Assembly (NCBI GenBank): GCA_012934845.2 | Contig: WNNJ02001118.1 | Coordinates: forward strand, 186,001 to 250,000 | Reading direction: 5' to 3' | Length of the DNA: 64,000 nucleotides | DNA from: Pomphorhynchus laevis | Lineage: Eukaryota > Acanthocephala > Palaeacanthocephala > Echinorhynchida > Pomphorhynchidae | Shown here: positions 62,995-64,000 of the stretch, in pieces | Numbering within the stretch: the stretch's first letter is position 1 | Layout: each line of letters starts with the position of its first letter | Notes under the pieces: generated by a model | Seen by the model: the letters and a program-made list of their open reading frames with translations, nothing else | Told to the model about the DNA's origin: nothing | Database searches by the model: none | Translations under genes and position numbers: made by a program

Positions 62995-64000
62995 CGCATT
63001 TGTGCCTTATATAAAGAATAACTAGAAGGTCACACACGCAACAAGCCAGTAAAAACGCTTCTGCACCTGAGCTTCGTATAGCATCGTGAGGAATTGCTGG
63101 TGTCTTTTTAGTTATCACAAAAGCAGTCGAAACGTACCCTAACCACTTCATCCGACTGACGATGACTGCTGGGTGGTTAGGATCGTCTCGGAGTGATACA
63201 TTAGACTGATGGAGCTGATGATCGAAGTCCAGTTATTTAGCAGCAAATATGGATTAAAAATCAATCGTAGCCAGCTTTGGCTCCTGGACCACAGTTTCAA
63301 GCGATTTTTCGCAATAACAAATTATAAAATGACGCATTCCTTCAGGAATCCTGTGAGAAATTCAGTGTCCTCGTAATCAACGGATACGCATTTGTGCCTT
63401 ATATAAAGAATAACTAGAAGGTCCACACACGCAACAAGCCAGTAAAAACGCTTCTGCACCTGAGCTTCGTATAGCATCGTGAGGAATTGCTGGTGTCTTT
63501 ATAGTTATCACAAAAGCAGTCGAAACGTACCCTAACCACTTCATCCGACTGACGATGACTGCTGGGTGGTTAGGATCGTCTCGGAGTGATACATTAGACT
63601 GATGGAGCTGATGATCGAAGTCCAGTTATTTAGCAGCAAATATGGATTAAAAATCAATCGTAGCCAGCTTTGGCTCCTGGACCACAGTTTCAAGCGATTT
63701 TTCGCAATAACAATTTATAAAATGACGCATTCCTTCAGGAATCCTGTGAGAAATTCAGTGTCCTCGTAATCAACGGATACGCATTTGTGCCTTATATAAA
63801 GAATAACTAGAAGGTCCACACACGCAACAAGCCAGTAAAAACGCTTCTGCACCTGAGCTTCGTATAGCATCGTGAGGAATTGCTGGTGTCTTTATAGTTA
63901 TCACAAAAGCAGTCGAAACGTACCCTAACCACTTCATCCGACTGACGATGACTGCTGGGTGGTTAGGATCGTCTCGGAGTGATACATTAGACTGATGGAG
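62995..64000. repeat. 393-bp tandem repeat
   Basis: Units start at ACGCATTTGTGCC at about 62995, 63387 and 63780, with spacing 392 and 393 bp. They are nearly identical (a few single-base differences) and run off the window. Each unit contains an inverted repeat, GTGGTTAGG with CCTAACCAC, about 26 nt apart. No open frame or known RNA gene is visible in the unit. Confidence 0.95.

Noticed and set aside
62995-64000. 5S rRNA, tRNA or other known RNA gene in the 393-bp unit
   Set aside because: I could not find A/B boxes in proper spacing or 5S conserved blocks. The GTTTCGACTGC stretch on the minus strand is not a convincing B box.
35077-64000. Upstream TOMM20 exons with the membrane anchor
   Set aside because: I looked for a basic, anchor-like exon on the minus strand but saw only PLE and LINE sequence, so the exons are probably beyond the window or not recognisable by eye.
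1-64000. LTR retrotransposons, endogenous viruses or Polintons
   Set aside because: I saw no integrase, protease, capsid or envelope motifs and no long terminal direct repeats of that kind. All RTs here are LINE or Penelope type.

Overview
This is eukaryotic, almost certainly invertebrate animal, DNA. Spliced metazoan housekeeping genes sit in AT-rich sequence crowded with retroelements. Introns untouched by transposons are tiny (42-55 nt) and their 3' splice sites mostly read TTTAG. I do not commit to a phylum.

Host genes. Three are recognised. (1) UCHL5/UCH37, the proteasome- and INO80-associated deubiquitinase, is complete on the minus strand in 11 exons from 21207 to 10809. It encodes 330 residues with an intact Cys-His-Asp site, and three of its introns are swollen to 1.9-3.6 kb by transposons. 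(2) INTS9, the inactive beta-CASP partner in the Integrator cleavage module, is an intronless 672-codon frame at 34830-32812 (minus). (3) The last exon of a TOMM20-like gene (35076-34854, minus) ends 23 nt before the INTS9 ATG, an operon-like spacing. Four further short open stretches next to splice-like signals are listed as weak candidate exons.

Retroelements fill the rest. Penelope-like elements (PLEs) with a reverse transcriptase but no visible GIY-YIG nuclease occur at 0.7-2.5, 8.2-10, 11.9-13.9, 31.1-31.8 and 35.2-35.4 kb. About a dozen copies of their ~330-bp terminal module are scattered alone. L2-clade LINEs form an A family (36.2-40.0 minus, 41.1-44.3 plus, 44.3-48.6 plus) and a B family (3.9-7.7, 19.7-20.7, 23.2-26.2 and 27.3-31.1 plus; 58.2-59.3 minus). 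CR1-type fragments lie at 14.4, 26.8, 40.2-41.1 and 49.8-53.7 kb. An I/Jockey-group LINE with a zinc-knuckle ORF1 occupies 54.2-58.2 kb (minus). A LINE with a probable restriction-like endonuclease occupies 60.6-62.9 kb (minus), with related fragments at 3.6 and 26.4 kb. A 393-bp tandem repeat runs off the right edge from 62995.

Cross-cutting observations. At least two LINE families carry short tandem repeats immediately 5' of ORF1 (20-bp units in L2-A, 26-bp units in the I-type element). Many element breakpoints coincide with short perfect inverted repeats. The PLE module has a conserved pair of interleaved stems, suggesting a structured RNA. L2-A copies A1 and A3 form large inverted arms, and copy A2 is a mosaic whose 3' half is almost identical to A3.
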